From: Clostridiaceae bacterium
GTDB lineage: Bacteria > Bacillota > Clostridia > Oscillospirales > Butyricicoccaceae
Length of the DNA: 64,000 bases
Assembly: GCA_009911355.1 (NCBI GenBank)
Contig: QXXE01000004.1
Span: 1-64,000 of the forward strand
Direction: 5' to 3'
Below are positions 1-8,240 of this stretch, piece by piece. Every line of letters begins with the position of its first letter. The stretch's first letter is position 1. Both the position numbers and the translations under genes were made by a program. The notes under the pieces were generated by a model. The model had not been told where the DNA came from. It was given only the letters and a program-made list of their open reading frames with translations, and did not search any database.

Positions 1-71
1 TTGCCTCCCTAATTCTCTTTGATTATACATTAAATCCTTGCGTATGAGGTGTCAACTAAAATGGTACAACA
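1..71. other. possible insertion-element end
   Basis: The open frame of the truncated coupling-protein gene to the right stops just where its homologues normally continue, so foreign DNA or a deletion junction starts near base 74. The stretch GTGTCAACTAAAATGGTACA (49-68) resembles the terminal sequence of an insertion sequence, but I cannot name the family and the other end lies outside the window. Nothing coding is seen here. Confidence 0.3.
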
Positions 72-338
72 TCATTTCTTGGCGTTTTTCGCCTTGAAAT
101 AAACCACAGCCCGGATAATGACTGCGCCGGCAGCGCCAAACAGCAGGTCGCGGGGGTGGAAGCTGGGCAGCGGGTTTTTGGAAATCAGCGCCCCCAGGCC
201 CGATACCGCGCCCATTGCCTTTGTCACCATATCCGCGCCCTCTGCCAGCCGGCAGCCCTCCGCCACACGGTTGAAAAACCAGAAGATGAACACATAAGGC
301 AGGTTAGGGAGCAGGATTTTCTTTACATCCAGTTTCAC
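72..338 (-). pseudogene. VirD4-like coupling protein, N-terminal fragment only
   Basis: 88 residues with two hydrophobic segments (about residues 11-22 and 66-80). This matches the membrane-anchor region of VirD4/CD1115-family type IV coupling proteins of Tn1549-like conjugative elements, which pump DNA to the mating channel. Family members are around 600 residues with a Walker ATPase. Here the frame ends after KNAKK, before any ATPase motif, so the protein cannot be functional. The start overlaps the end of pcfB by 4 bases, the usual ICE order. The break point suggests an insertion or deletion at the left edge. Confidence 0.7.
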
Positions 339-814
339 AGTTCAACGCCCCCTTTCTCCCTGTTTTTGGCGGTATCCCGCGTCAGGTTCTTTGCAATCTC
401 CTTGAAGTGCGAAAGCTGGCCTAACAGCGACGGCTTTTTCTGCGCGGAGCGGTTCAGGCTTTTCCCGGCATACTCGGCAAAGGCGGCGTTCAGTGCATCC
501 GCGTCCCGTGCCTTGAAAAAGACAAGGTATTTCCCTTGAGCCGGGTCTTTTTTCAGCGCAAAGTCCACCCCGTATTTCCGCGCCACACGCTCAAAGGACT
601 TGATATTTTTGCCGGTAATCTCAATGTTTTGAACGCCTGCGCCCTGGCTTACAAGCTGCTTTACGGTCTGCTTGCCGTGGTGGATTTTGGGGTTTTGGGC
701 CTGCGCCAGATACTTCCGAATGGCCCATTTCAACAGGCCGGCGGTCAGCCTGCCGCCTGCTTTGCCGACCTTGATGGTGAGAGCCACAGATTTTTCGCGT
801 ACTTCATCCTGCAT
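335..814 (-). CDS. pcfB: PcfB-family (DUF3801) conjugation protein
   Basis: 159 residues, the normal size for PcfB-type relaxosome accessory proteins. It is rich in Lys/Arg, with a central block containing SQGAGVQNIEITG and KYGVDFALKKD that is typical of the family. These proteins help link the relaxase-DNA complex to the VirD4 coupling protein. It sits directly upstream of virD4 with a 4-base overlap, as in Tn1549-like ICEs. Its own sequence looks intact, but the downstream partner is truncated, so the transfer module is probably dead here. Confidence 0.75.
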   Translation of the reverse strand: MQDEVREKSVALTIKVGKAGGRLTAGLLKWAIRKYLAQAQNPKIHHGKQTVKQLVSQGAGVQNIEITGKNIKSFERVARKYGVDFALKKDPAQGKYLVFFKARDADALNAAFAEYAGKSLNRSAQKKPSLLGQLSHFKEIAKNLTRDTAKNREKGGVEL

Positions 815-894
815 GGTAAAACCTCCTCTCTTTGCAGGCTGGGACTAAACTGGTGTGCGCTAAGGCGGAACCAGCAGGCGGCGGAGCAGGTATT

Positions 895-1353
895 TCATGC
901 GCCGGCCTCCTTTCCGCCCCACTTGGTCAGCACCACGGATTCGCCGCTTGCCATGCTGCCCCAAAGCCTGCCAGCGGTTTCGGCAAACTCGGCAGGTGAA
1001 GCGCAGATGTGGTCTGTCCCCAGCATCATAAACTCGCCGGGGCTGGCAAAAAGGCGCTGAAACTCGGCTTGCCGGGCAGGGGAAAGGGAACAGAAGCCCT
1101 CCTCGTCTGAAAGCCCGCACAGCAGGAATGTACCGCTGATGCACTCGTTTACAAAGGGATTGCAGCGGTTGGGCGGCAGTCCCTGACGGTTAGCGTCCTC
1201 GTTGTAGAGCAGCATGACCCGATGGGGCAGGAAACAGCCCATTGCCAACTCGCCACCGACAAGCTGTGAAAAAGTTTCCAACGAGTAGTCCACCCGCGCC
1301 GGCCTGGGCGGTCTGCCCGGTTCCACCACCAGAATGTTGATTTCATGTTCCAT
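895..1353 (-). CDS. DUF3846 domain protein
   Basis: 152 residues. Begins with a beta strand (INILVVEPGR) followed by a motif like that of DUF3846 proteins, in which a small ubiquitin-like fold is common (GRPPRPARVDYSLETFSQLV, residues 13-32). These are routine cargo of Tn1549-type conjugative elements and of unknown function. A 12-codon frame (860-898, MKYLLRRLLVPP) with a strong GGAGG site overlaps its stop codon as ATGA and may be a leftover small gene. The start follows a good AGGAGG site. Confidence 0.65.
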   Translation of the reverse strand: MEHEINILVVEPGRPPRPARVDYSLETFSQLVGGELAMGCFLPHRVMLLYNEDANRQGLPPNRCNPFVNECISGTFLLCGLSDEEGFCSLSPARQAEFQRLFASPGEFMMLGTDHICASPAEFAETAGRLWGSMASGESVVLTKWGGKEAGA

Positions 1354-1403
1354 GCAAAAGTCCTCCTTTGGTTTGATTGATGTATTGCAAAGCGCCGGAC
1401 GGC

Positions 1404-2396
1404 TTAACCGTCCAGCAGCCCGTGCGCCATATCGTGGCTGACAAGGGATGTGTAATACTGCCCCATCGTGACGGGGGCGTTGTAGAGTGCTGCCAGCGTG
1501 TATGCCTTGATATTGCCGATTTTGGCAGTATTGCTTTTCAGTCTGTCCATGACGTAGCCAATATGTTCGCTGTTCAGCTTCAGGAACCGGCTTTTAATAA
1601 CCTCGGTGGGTATTTCCTGCCCGCAGATACGGACAGATTCCCGTGTGGAGCAGCAGATTTCCAGCATTAACTCCACATAGCCGTCCAGCAAGTCCTTGTC
1701 CCAGGGATTCCGTTCCAGAAGAATGTCATAGTCAATATTTTCTAAAATCAGTTCGCGGTAACTTTCCATCTCATCCAATCCCATCCTGCGCGGAGCGCGT
1801 TTACCAGCAGGAGAAGAAACCGCTGAGGAGGTAGAGGGTGGGATGGATAGATCAGTATCGCTTTTTTCAGTTTTATTTATATCAGTATTATTAGGGGCGG
1901 AAATTCCGCACTCTTGACCGCTGGTTTTCCGTCGTGCAGACTGCGGTTTTTCAGCAGTCTTGACTGCGGCACTGTCAAGCGGTCTTGACTGCTGGTTTTA
2001 CGCAGTCTGAACCGGCGCAGAGTGTTCCGGCTCCATAATGAAGTTCTTAACGTAAATCCGGGCGGGGTGTCCCTGGCCCTGCTTTTTCCGTTCCACAAGG
2101 CCGATGCCCTCCAATTCGCGGAACAGCTTCGTCGCCTTGTCCTTGCCGCAGTCCAGCATGGTCATGACTTCCTCCTGGGTGAAGTAGAGGAACACGCGCC
2201 CGTTATCGTCCAGCCAGCCATTGCGGGCAGACAGCCCCATGCGGTCAAGCAGCAGGCCATACAGCACCTTTGCTTCCAGCGATACGCCCTTGTAGCGGCG
2301 GTCGGTCAAAAGGATTTTCGGGATGCGGTAGAAGCTGTACTGGTCGGCTTCATTCCCGTAGTAGTAATTCAGATTCAAAGTTTCCGGCATTTTCAA
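1404..2396 (-). pseudogene. repA: RepA_N/DUF6017 replication initiator, interrupted by one stop codon
   Basis: The first 132 residues (1998-2396) are the winged-helix RepA N-terminal domain of Tn1549-like elements (start MKMPETLNLNYYYGNE, then DRRYKGVSLEAKVLYGLLLDR). A single TAA at 1998-2000 interrupts the frame. The same frame then stays open to 1404 through a Ser/Thr-rich linker and a C-terminal domain beginning RRMGLDEMESYRELI, the normal C-terminal half of this initiator. Total about 330 codons. This is a clean nonsense mutation rather than a frameshift. Two separate proteins or read-through remain possible. Confidence 0.7.
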
Positions 2397-2466
2397 AGCC
2401 TCCTGTCTAAATGAAAAAAGCCCCGGCGATCTACGTCACCAGGGCAGAGTTATCTATAAACAAAAA

Positions 2467-2507
2467 AGCCGCACAGTAGTTGAACATCCGTCAGTTACTG
2501 TGCGGCT
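2467..2507 (-). terminator. rho-independent terminator
   Basis: A perfect 12-base inverted repeat (AGCCGCACAGTA/TACTGTGCGGCT) separated by 17 bases. On the minus strand it is followed by six T. It would end leftward transcription arriving from the integrase side and protect the ICE remnants. Confidence 0.75.
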
Positions 2508-2948
2508 GATATGAATTAAAATCGGTATTACCGGGTTGCTGCTCGTTTGTCCTTTATGTGAAATGGTTCCTTATCACCTCCCAGTCTGCCCCCACCAAAG
2601 GGCGTATTGTAATGGAAAAAGAATGGTGGCAAATCCGAAAATCCTCTCTGATTAAGATTGCTCATGGATTTCTTTGCTTTCAGAAAACAACAACATATAG
2701 TATTGTATACATTATTTGTTTCTGTATTTAGTGTCATATGCGCGCTTTACAACACCTGAGCAACCTTGGTAATAATGGGTTTTCCGATTTGTCCTTATTA
2801 TACCGTAAGGATATTAAATATATGGTTCATATCTTCTCATAAGTTCTTAAAACAGCTCTATTCAAGCAATTATTACGAATTATCTCACGCAATTTCTCAT
2901 AACTTCTTAGAAAAACTGCGTGAGATGGTGTAGATTTTGGTGTACGAC
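2508..2948. other. non-coding gap, candidate attachment region
   Basis: About 440 bases with no convincing gene between the ICE terminator and the end of the integrase gene. It is AT-rich and contains a 10-base inverted repeat (ATCTCACGCA at 2882-2891, TGCGTGAGAT at 2927-2936). It also has two copies of a TCTCATAASTTCTTA-like direct repeat, near 2836 and 2896. For tyrosine integrases whose gene ends next to the element end, the attachment site and arm-binding repeats lie here. No second att copy is in the window, so the exact end is inferred. Confidence 0.4.
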
Positions 2949-4220
2949 TCAGCCAATCTTAATCTTCCCCTCAAGGTTCTCAAAGCTGGTCTTTTTCTTC
3001 TCCATCGTGGCTTCATTATAGATATCCATGGTGGTAGAGATATTGGCGTGCCCCATGATCTCCTGGATGATTTTCAGATTGGTTTCGTTCTCACAGAAAC
3101 GGGTGCAGAAGGTGTGTCTCAGATTATGCACGGAGAAGTGCGGGAGTAAAATCGGCTCCCGCCGCAGCTTTTTAGACGTAGCAGTTTCTTGGGCATTGCA
3201 ATCACGGATGATGCGATTGATGATCTGGTTGATTGACGTGCTGGTATAAAGATTACCCCTTTTCGTCCGAAAGATGAAACCAGTAAAACCGTCTACTTCA
3301 TTTCGATTAAAACCCTCTGCCATTTGGCGAAGCCGTTCATTAAGCAGCGCGGACTTAACTTCACGGAGCATGGGGATCATCCGTGTACCAGCATCAGTCT
3401 TGGGGGTAGACACAAGGAACCTCATCTTCTTTTCGTTCTCAGGCTTGCAGAAAGACATATTGTGGTTGATAGAGATAAGATTCTCTTCAAAGTCACAGTC
3501 ATCCCAACGCAGACCAATAATCTCACCCACACGACAGCCGGTGCCAAGAAATACAGTAAACAGGTTGAGGAAACCAGTATACTTTGAAGAGCTACGGATG
3601 AAGTCAACGAACACCTGTTGCTGGGCTTCGGTCAGAGCATGGCGCTTATCCTGTCCCCAGCCGTTCTGCTTTTTCAATTCGGCATATACCTGATAGGCGG
3701 GATTAGCTCGGATGTAACCATCGCGTACAGCAAGTGTGAAGATAGGATGGAGCACAGTGTTGACAGCGTGAACGGTGTTAGGCTTAAACCCTTTTTCGTA
3801 GAACATGGATAGGTAGAACTGTTTGATATCGCTATATTTGATAGAGCTGATACTACGACTGCCCAGCTCGTCTTTGATGTAGTTATTATACACCTGGATG
3901 TAGCCGGAACGGGTGGTGGGTTTCAGCTCTTTTTTCATAGCCATATACTTGCGGAAAAAGTCATCCAAGGTTTTCTTACTGGCTACAAAACTTTCAATGC
4001 CGTCATCGGTATCGCGGGTAAGTTGCTTTTCCAGATCGCGTAAAGGCGCACCAGCCTTTTTGCCTACTGGCAACTTATCAGTATCTACCAGCCGCCAGCT
4101 GTAAATAGTCCGTCTCACCCCTCCTGCATCGTTATATCGGTACATATACATCCCATCGGATCGCTGGGATTCACCGACTTTGAGAAGCCGGCCTTTTGAG
4201 TCTCTTCTTTTCGAGGCCAT
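2949..4220 (-). CDS. int: tyrosine recombinase, integrase (Tn916 Int-like)
   Basis: 423 residues. An N-terminal arm-binding region (residues 1-60) is followed by a SAM-like core-binding domain (around 85-190) and the catalytic domain. The catalytic residues are visible: Arg in GCRVGEIIGL, the HNLRH box, His in IMGHA and Tyr in DIYNEAT near the C-terminus. It integrates and excises the element. The start ATG at 4220 follows AAAGGAG; an upstream extension to 4301 lacks a site. It lies immediately downstream of the excisionase and shares its leader, so the two form one operon that belongs to the large element rather than to the ICE remnants. Confidence 0.92.
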   Translation of the reverse strand: MASKRRDSKGRLLKVGESQRSDGMYMYRYNDAGGVRRTIYSWRLVDTDKLPVGKKAGAPLRDLEKQLTRDTDDGIESFVASKKTLDDFFRKYMAMKKELKPTTRSGYIQVYNNYIKDELGSRSISSIKYSDIKQFYLSMFYEKGFKPNTVHAVNTVLHPIFTLAVRDGYIRANPAYQVYAELKKQNGWGQDKRHALTEAQQQVFVDFIRSSSKYTGFLNLFTVFLGTGCRVGEIIGLRWDDCDFEENLISINHNMSFCKPENEKKMRFLVSTPKTDAGTRMIPMLREVKSALLNERLRQMAEGFNRNEVDGFTGFIFRTKRGNLYTSTSINQIINRIIRDCNAQETATSKKLRREPILLPHFSVHNLRHTFCTRFCENETNLKIIQEIMGHANISTTMDIYNEATMEKKKTSFENLEGKIKIG

Positions 4221-4301
4221 TGCAAACTCCTTTCTGCCTGAAGAAGAAACTCGATGTGGTACTTGCATTATACCACACCGAGTATCCAATCTCAAGCGCA
4301 A

Positions 4302-4502
4302 TCAAATCAGACTGATTCGGTCAATGTAGCTTTCAAATTTCTTGCGTTTTATCTGTGCTCTGGTATTATTCCAGAGGATGAAGTCAGCGTCGGGATTTTC
4401 GCTGATTAACTTCCGCAGCTTGTTTTCTCCCACTCTGAAATATGCTGCGGCCTCTTCTATGGAGAGCGTGTATCGCTCCCAGAATGGGATTTCAAGAGTC
4501 AT
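4302..4502 (-). CDS. xis: excisionase, Tn916 Xis-like
   Basis: 66 residues starting MTLEIPFWERYTLSIEEAAAY, a winged-helix DNA-binding protein of the Xis/MerR-like family that directs the integrase to excise. The pattern SIEEAAAYFRVGENKLRKL is the recognition-helix region. The start at 4502 follows AGAGGTGA; an in-frame GTG at 4508 lies too close to the site. It ends directly at the integrase leader. The conserved AACGAACAAAATCAA leader lies about 20 bases upstream. Confidence 0.85.
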   Translation of the reverse strand: MTLEIPFWERYTLSIEEAAAYFRVGENKLRKLISENPDADFILWNNTRAQIKRKKFESYIDRISLI

Positions 4503-4523
4503 GGGCACTCACCTCTTGTTTCA

Positions 4524-4543
4524 TTGATTTTGTTCGTTGTTAT
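4524..4543 (-). promoter_or_regulatory. conserved leader motif, copy 1 (xis-int)
   Basis: Minus-strand TATAACAACGAACAAAATCAA. First of about fifteen copies of a 15-base core in the element. A TATAAC box touches its 5' end, so it may mark a transcription start. Confidence 0.6.
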
Positions 4544-4549
4544 AGAAAA

Positions 4550-4852
4550 TTAGCAGAACCGCCTTTTGTTGCGGTAGTCGGAATACTTTTTTGCGAAGCC
4601 TAATTCAAACTGTCGGATTGCGCCCTTGAACCAGAAGCACCTATACCACGGAAGCCCATCGGCCTCGTTATCTGAAAAATCATAGTCAGCTGTGCCGTCT
4701 GACCACATAAAGTGCATCATTTGAAAGTGCTTGTTCTCTGTGATCCGTGGCTTGCAGAAGTAGATCTTTACCAGTGGATTATGGAACTTGGCTTTCAGCG
4801 CTTCTATGAAGCAGTTGGAGTGATACCACTCAGTTATGAATCTGTCTTTCAT
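4550..4852 (-). CDS. hypothetical protein
   Basis: 100 residues starting MKDRFITEWYHSNCF at an ATG that overlaps the TGA of the preceding frameshifted gene (ATGA). Rich in aromatic residues and ends in a basic tail (YRNKRRFC). No family recognised. A longer frame to 4912 exists but lies inside the preceding gene. Coupled translation with its neighbour is likely. Confidence 0.6.
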   Translation of the reverse strand: MKDRFITEWYHSNCFIEALKAKFHNPLVKIYFCKPRITENKHFQMMHFMWSDGTADYDFSDNEADGLPWYRCFWFKGAIRQFELGFAKKYSDYRNKRRFC

Positions 4853-5099
4853 GGGCTGGATTCCTTTATTGTCACTCTGAGTTCCACGGTGCGTCCATTT
4901 TTCAGCGTCCATTCATAGCCACTCGAAGTAGCCTTGTGGCAATCAATGCCACCAAGAAGCTCTTGCACCATATAATCCCTAACAGCGCACAACGCTTCAT
5001 CTGTACACCTGTTTTGTTCTGCCACAAATTTTTGTTTCTGCTGTTCAGCGTACCTGCATAGATTGCAAATGCACCGCAGCCAACATGATATTCTGCCAT
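4849..5099 (-). pseudogene. small phage protein, frameshifted
   Basis: Starts MAEYHVGCGAFAIYAGTL, a sequence pattern common in small accessory proteins of gut Firmicutes phages. After NKTGV (near 5025) the sense continues in another frame as TDEALCAVRDYMVQELLGG and ends IKESSP at 4849. The good downstream frame shows that one base was lost or gained around 5020-5030. The ribosome site GGTGGTGATGTT precedes the ATG at 5099. Either the gene is broken or the assembly has an error there. Function unknown. Confidence 0.6.
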
Positions 5100-5116
5100 A
5101 ACATCACCACCTATTT

Positions 5117-5332
5117 TTATCTGCGATACCATTCAAGCTGCTTGTGATCAACCCTGGCTACATTTTCGGCATGGCAAAATAATACTACCGCCCTATCTTC
5201 GTCATCTCGGACATAAACGCATCTTGTTTTATGCCCATCAAGCGGAGAACGATAAAGTAGCAGTGCTCCAAAATACAGCCCTTGCAATATATTCGTCACC
5301 ACCAAAATTCTATTTGCTATACACTGCTTCAT
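5117..5332 (-). CDS. hypothetical protein
   Basis: 71 residues with an N-terminal hydrophobic stretch (ILVVTNILQGLYFGALLLY, about residues 9-27) followed by a charged tail. Its stop is close to the start of the next gene and its start overlaps the end of the upstream gene, so it is part of an operon of small proteins. No family recognised. Confidence 0.5.
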   Translation of the reverse strand: MKQCIANRILVVTNILQGLYFGALLLYRSPLDGHKTRCVYVRDDEDRAVVLFCHAENVARVDHKQLEWYRR

Positions 5333-5718
5333 AATGGAACCTGTATTGGATTGGTTAGTATTGATTCTGCCTCTTCGCCCGGTGGAATTAACCTGGCACT
5401 TATAATCTTCATCCAGTCACCCATTACAGCTTTGAAATTCCGCTTGGCCTCGTTCATTGTTTTAGCCAGCCTGTAATAGGTGCATGGTGGAATTGTTTTT
5501 GCATAAGTAGCACAGATTTCAAAGAGACAAAACCCGCGAGCAGGGATACAACGAGCTACACTCATAATCCCTCTATCATCTGTCTTATAGATTACCTCAC
5601 AGTTTCTACAAAACACTTTTGCAGATTGCCCTTTAGGTAGCACAGTGGTTTCTGTTGTAGTATTAAGGTAGTCTCTAAAATCCTTATAGCATTCAAAACA
5701 GAGCATATCTGTCACCAA
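5329..5718 (-). CDS. hypothetical protein with CxxC pairs
   Basis: 129 residues. Two CxxC pairs (CFEC at about residue 7 and CRNC at about 37) could bind one zinc ion. Further cysteines at CLFEIC and PPCTYY. No known family. Overlaps the next gene by 4 bases, implying coupled translation. Confidence 0.55.
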   Translation of the reverse strand: MVTDMLCFECYKDFRDYLNTTTETTVLPKGQSAKVFCRNCEVIYKTDDRGIMSVARCIPARGFCLFEICATYAKTIPPCTYYRLAKTMNEAKRNFKAVMGDWMKIISARLIPPGEEAESILTNPIQVPL

Positions 5719-5731
5719 CTCCGTAAAAACT

Positions 5732-6031
5732 TTATTTTATGTCCATCTTCGCGCCGCAGTTGGGGCAGTAGTTGAAGTCCTCATCGCATCCGTTCCATGA
5801 AATGTTTGCGCCGCATACGCTGCATTCAGCGTTGTGGTTTCCGCAGGTAAAATTCTCCGCTCCTTCAATCCACCGCCCATGCACCACCGGGGAAACATCG
5901 GCAGTCGGCATGAGCCTTTCTACGCTATATAGCATTTGTTCAACTACATCTTCTGCATCAAGATGAAAGCGATTCGTGTCAATACTGTTTAGCTTATCGA
6001 CTACCGCAGATTTCTCAATATACTCAGCCAA
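5732..6031 (-). CDS. zinc-ribbon accessory protein
   Basis: 99 residues. Starts MAEYIEKSAVVDKLNSID, a common beginning of small gut-phage proteins, and ends in a zinc ribbon with CSVCGANIS and CPNCGAKM. These proteins often accompany DUF551 proteins in phage accessory regions; role unknown. Well-formed gene with a GGTGAGGA-type site upstream. Confidence 0.7.
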   Translation of the reverse strand: MAEYIEKSAVVDKLNSIDTNRFHLDAEDVVEQMLYSVERLMPTADVSPVVHGRWIEGAENFTCGNHNAECSVCGANISWNGCDEDFNYCPNCGAKMDIK

Positions 6032-6046
6032 TTCCTCACCACCAAA

Positions 6047-6484
6047 CTAATCTTTCATTTCAATAGCAGCTTTGGCCTCGGTGAGAGAGAGGAAAATGGT
6101 CTTGCCGAAATCATCCAGTGAAAAGGATTCTCCCCATCTTTTCATTGGGTAAGTAATTTTGCCATCTTCACTTATTTCGACACCCTCGAATCTGGAAACG
6201 CTCGGACAATCGTCGCCTCTTTTCCACTGATAGAAAATTTCGTCAGGCTTGCATGGCAATATCACAAGCCTGTCCTCAATCTTTGCCCGCAAGAGCGGCA
6301 TAGCATCATCGCGTAAGGCTTCAAAACTTGCCCGTAGTGCCATAATTTCCTCTGGCTCCATACCGATGTCCTCGTATGCAGAAAAACGGGCCGCTGCTTT
6401 TTCTACTATACGCATCTCTCCTGGTGCAAAGCAAAAATCCTGCTCGTTGATAATGTCAAACAGTTCGTCACTCAGTCTCTCCAT
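6047..6484 (-). CDS. hypothetical phage accessory protein
   Basis: 145 residues, mostly helical N-terminal half (ERLSDELFDIINE, then EEIMALRASFEALRDDAMPLLRAKIEDR). A beta-rich C-terminal half contains CKPDEIFYQWKRGD and ends FLSLTEAKAAIEMKD. This layout is widespread among small gut-phage proteins, but no function is known. Sits between zinc-ribbon and helical small genes. Confidence 0.6.
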   Translation of the reverse strand: MERLSDELFDIINEQDFCFAPGEMRIVEKAAARFSAYEDIGMEPEEIMALRASFEALRDDAMPLLRAKIEDRLVILPCKPDEIFYQWKRGDDCPSVSRFEGVEISEDGKITYPMKRWGESFSLDDFGKTIFLSLTEAKAAIEMKD

Positions 6485-6506
6485 AAACTCGCTCCTCCCA
6501 ATAAAA

Positions 6507-6881
6507 TTAACCTTTCATATACTCTGATACCATTTTTCGGACAATAACCTCTGCTGTGTTTTCGTTGTGCTCCGCATCCCGCCATTTCTTACCTTCTATG
6601 ATAGCCAGAGCTTCTGCCCAACTCAGACCGCCCCTCTTTGCTAACTGGTTAAGAGATTGCATATGATTTTCCCATGCCTGCCCCTCATGAATCATAAGTA
6701 GTCCGCAAGGAATATACTGTTGCGGTCTACTTCCAAGAATGGGATATGGGGCATACCGTTCATCATCCTTGGTCATGTCAATTTGGTTAATCAAATCCTC
6801 CAAATCAACATCGCTGATAGCCGGAGTCCGATTCTTTTGCGGAACATCCCTGACCGCTTTGAGAAATTCAATAACTTTCAT
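6507..6881 (-). CDS. hypothetical protein
   Basis: 124 residues starting MKVIEFLKAVRDVPQK. Acidic and basic helices alternate, and the tail WRDAEHNENTAEVIVRKMV is helical. The ATG at 6881 lies five bases after the stop of the upstream Cys-rich gene; a longer frame to 6926 would overlap that gene and lacks a ribosome site. No family recognised. Confidence 0.6.
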   Translation of the reverse strand: MKVIEFLKAVRDVPQKNRTPAISDVDLEDLINQIDMTKDDERYAPYPILGSRPQQYIPCGLLMIHEGQAWENHMQSLNQLAKRGGLSWAEALAIIEGKKWRDAEHNENTAEVIVRKMVSEYMKG

Positions 6882-6885
6882 AAAA

Positions 6886-7053
6886 TCAACCTTCCGATGT
6901 ACTCCAGCAATCGGAGTAGTCCGCACATTCTTTTATATCTTCGTCAAAGCCATCACAGGCACCACCAAGAAATAAATTACAATCATAACAGGTTCTCTCC
7001 CTCCGCTCAATCGACGGAGGATTCCGCTCCATATGCTTGTTGTTATCATTCAT
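6886..7053 (-). CDS. small cysteine-rich protein
   Basis: 55 residues, easy to overlook because of its size. It starts MNDNNKHMERNPPSIERRER and carries five cysteines (residues 22, 25, 33, 43, 49), with a CYDCNLFLGGACDGF core that could hold a zinc ion. The ribosome site GAGGGTTTCATT precedes the ATG. It ends four bases before the next start. Composition and spacing fit the neighbouring operon. Confidence 0.65.
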   Translation of the reverse strand: MNDNNKHMERNPPSIERRERTCYDCNLFLGGACDGFDEDIKECADYSDCWSTSEG

Positions 7054-7068
7054 AATGAAACCCTCATT

Positions 7069-7461
7069 TCATACAGTCTTTCTTTGAAGTAAAAATTCAT
7101 AATAGGCGTTGGTGCTTTCCGGCTTCTGATCAGCTTCGATAAACTCAGAGATAATCTTGTCTTCTATCTCACCATCAAATATATCCGAGTCATGCCATGG
7201 AAGTGATTTGTAATAGTCAAGCAGCCATGCCATATCCAGCTTTTCACTGGTCATTTTCAGAGCTTCCATCCATCCAGTTGTACCACCAATATAGGATATA
7301 CCATAAACCCCAGACTCGTCTTTGTCGAAAATCATACGTCCAAAAACGCTGCATAGTTCTCCAGCGAGTGCGCTATAAAAATGCTGTGGTATCTTGCTCT
7401 TTATTTCATCGGGGATCTGGCACTCAACATGAACATCATTTCCATTATCAACGATGGACAT
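7069..7461 (-). CDS. hypothetical protein
   Basis: 130 residues, acidic. Contains FGRMIFDKDESGVYGISYI and a helical C-terminal half (EALKMTSEKLDMAWLLDYY). Tightly packed after the HNH gene (the HNH stop and this start are adjacent). No recognisable motif or family. Confidence 0.55.
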   Translation of the reverse strand: MSIVDNGNDVHVECQIPDEIKSKIPQHFYSALAGELCSVFGRMIFDKDESGVYGISYIGGTTGWMEALKMTSEKLDMAWLLDYYKSLPWHDSDIFDGEIEDKIISEFIEADQKPESTNAYYEFLLQRKTV

Positions 7462-7980
7462 TTATACACCTCCGTTCTGTTGCATCAACGTAACATATAA
7501 TTCCCACTGTGGAGCAAACTTCCCAAATAGGCGCACCTCAGTTTCAAGGCGGGCCAGAATTGCGTCATCCCTGTTTTGAAAACGGCCAATAAATATCCGT
7601 TTGTGGTCACACATGATTGTTGCTACCCAACGCTCCCGTCTTTTGTCAAAGGTAACACCAGTCACGCCAGAGGTGTTGGTAGAGTACCGGCCTCGATTCC
7701 TATTGTTTTGGGAGCAGTTGCAGCACCGCAGATTTTGCTTTCTGTTGTTTGCCCGATTTTTGTCTTTGTGGTCTACCCATTGACCAGGCTTGGCGTGAGC
7801 AACCACCCTGTGAAACCTGACAATCCGTAGTTGCCCCAGATAGTAGTAGCTGCTTGTAAGGTATCCGTCTTTATCCGCATACCAGTTGCGACTTTGGATT
7901 AGCACAAGGTCTTCCAAATCGAAATAGAAAACCGCTGTGCCTATATGCAAAACGCCGTATGTGTCGAACAGCTCTACCAT
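7462..7980 (-). CDS. HNH endonuclease with AP2 DNA-binding domain
   Basis: 172 residues. An HNH nuclease core is visible as WVDHKDKNRANNRKQNLRCC (His, Asn, Asn) around residues 66-85. It is followed by an AP2-type DNA-binding domain (SGVTGVTFDKRRERWVATI and IFIGRFQNRDDAI). This is the layout of free-standing phage homing endonucleases, which cut intronless or gene-free alleles to spread. It is inserted between two small accessory genes, consistent with mobility. Confidence 0.85.
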   Translation of the reverse strand: MVELFDTYGVLHIGTAVFYFDLEDLVLIQSRNWYADKDGYLTSSYYYLGQLRIVRFHRVVAHAKPGQWVDHKDKNRANNRKQNLRCCNCSQNNRNRGRYSTNTSGVTGVTFDKRRERWVATIMCDHKRIFIGRFQNRDDAILARLETEVRLFGKFAPQWELYVTLMQQNGGV

Positions 7981-7982
7981 CT

Positions 7983-8234
7983 TTATACCCTCTGTTCAGT
8001 GTGATCTGGTGGATTGGGGAGAGGCATCCAGTGCGTCACCCGCTTGGTCACTTTCTGTGTTGAGCGCATGGAAGTGAAGATGTACCACTCTTTGCGCTTT
8101 GCTCTGGGATAGCGTTCATTCATCGGATCTTTACGGTAATACCCGATGAAGATGTACCCGTCTATTGGAGTATAGCCTAAAACGACTTGATTGTCGATGG
8201 GTAGACGATCTTTTACGGAAATCCACTCGCTCAT
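7983..8234 (-). CDS. DUF551 domain protein
   Basis: 83 residues. It has the canonical DUF551 opening SEWISVKDRLPIDNQVVLGY and the closing THWMPLPNPP. Common in phages and prophages of gut bacteria; function unknown. A second DUF551 protein lies at 19055-19393. Confidence 0.85.
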   Translation of the reverse strand: MSEWISVKDRLPIDNQVVLGYTPIDGYIFIGYYRKDPMNERYPRAKRKEWYIFTSMRSTQKVTKRVTHWMPLPNPPDHTEQRV

Positions 8235-8240
8235 TGATTG

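Noticed and set aside
2528-2737. 69-codon minus-strand frame between the terminator and the integrase
   Set aside because: No ribosome site, low-complexity hydrophobic/aromatic sequence without any recognisable pattern, and located in a region that looks non-coding. Left out of the gene list.
2949-4301. Longer integrase from the codon at 4301
   Set aside because: The extra 27 residues have no ribosome site, whereas the ATG at 4220 follows AAAGGAG and fits the family start.
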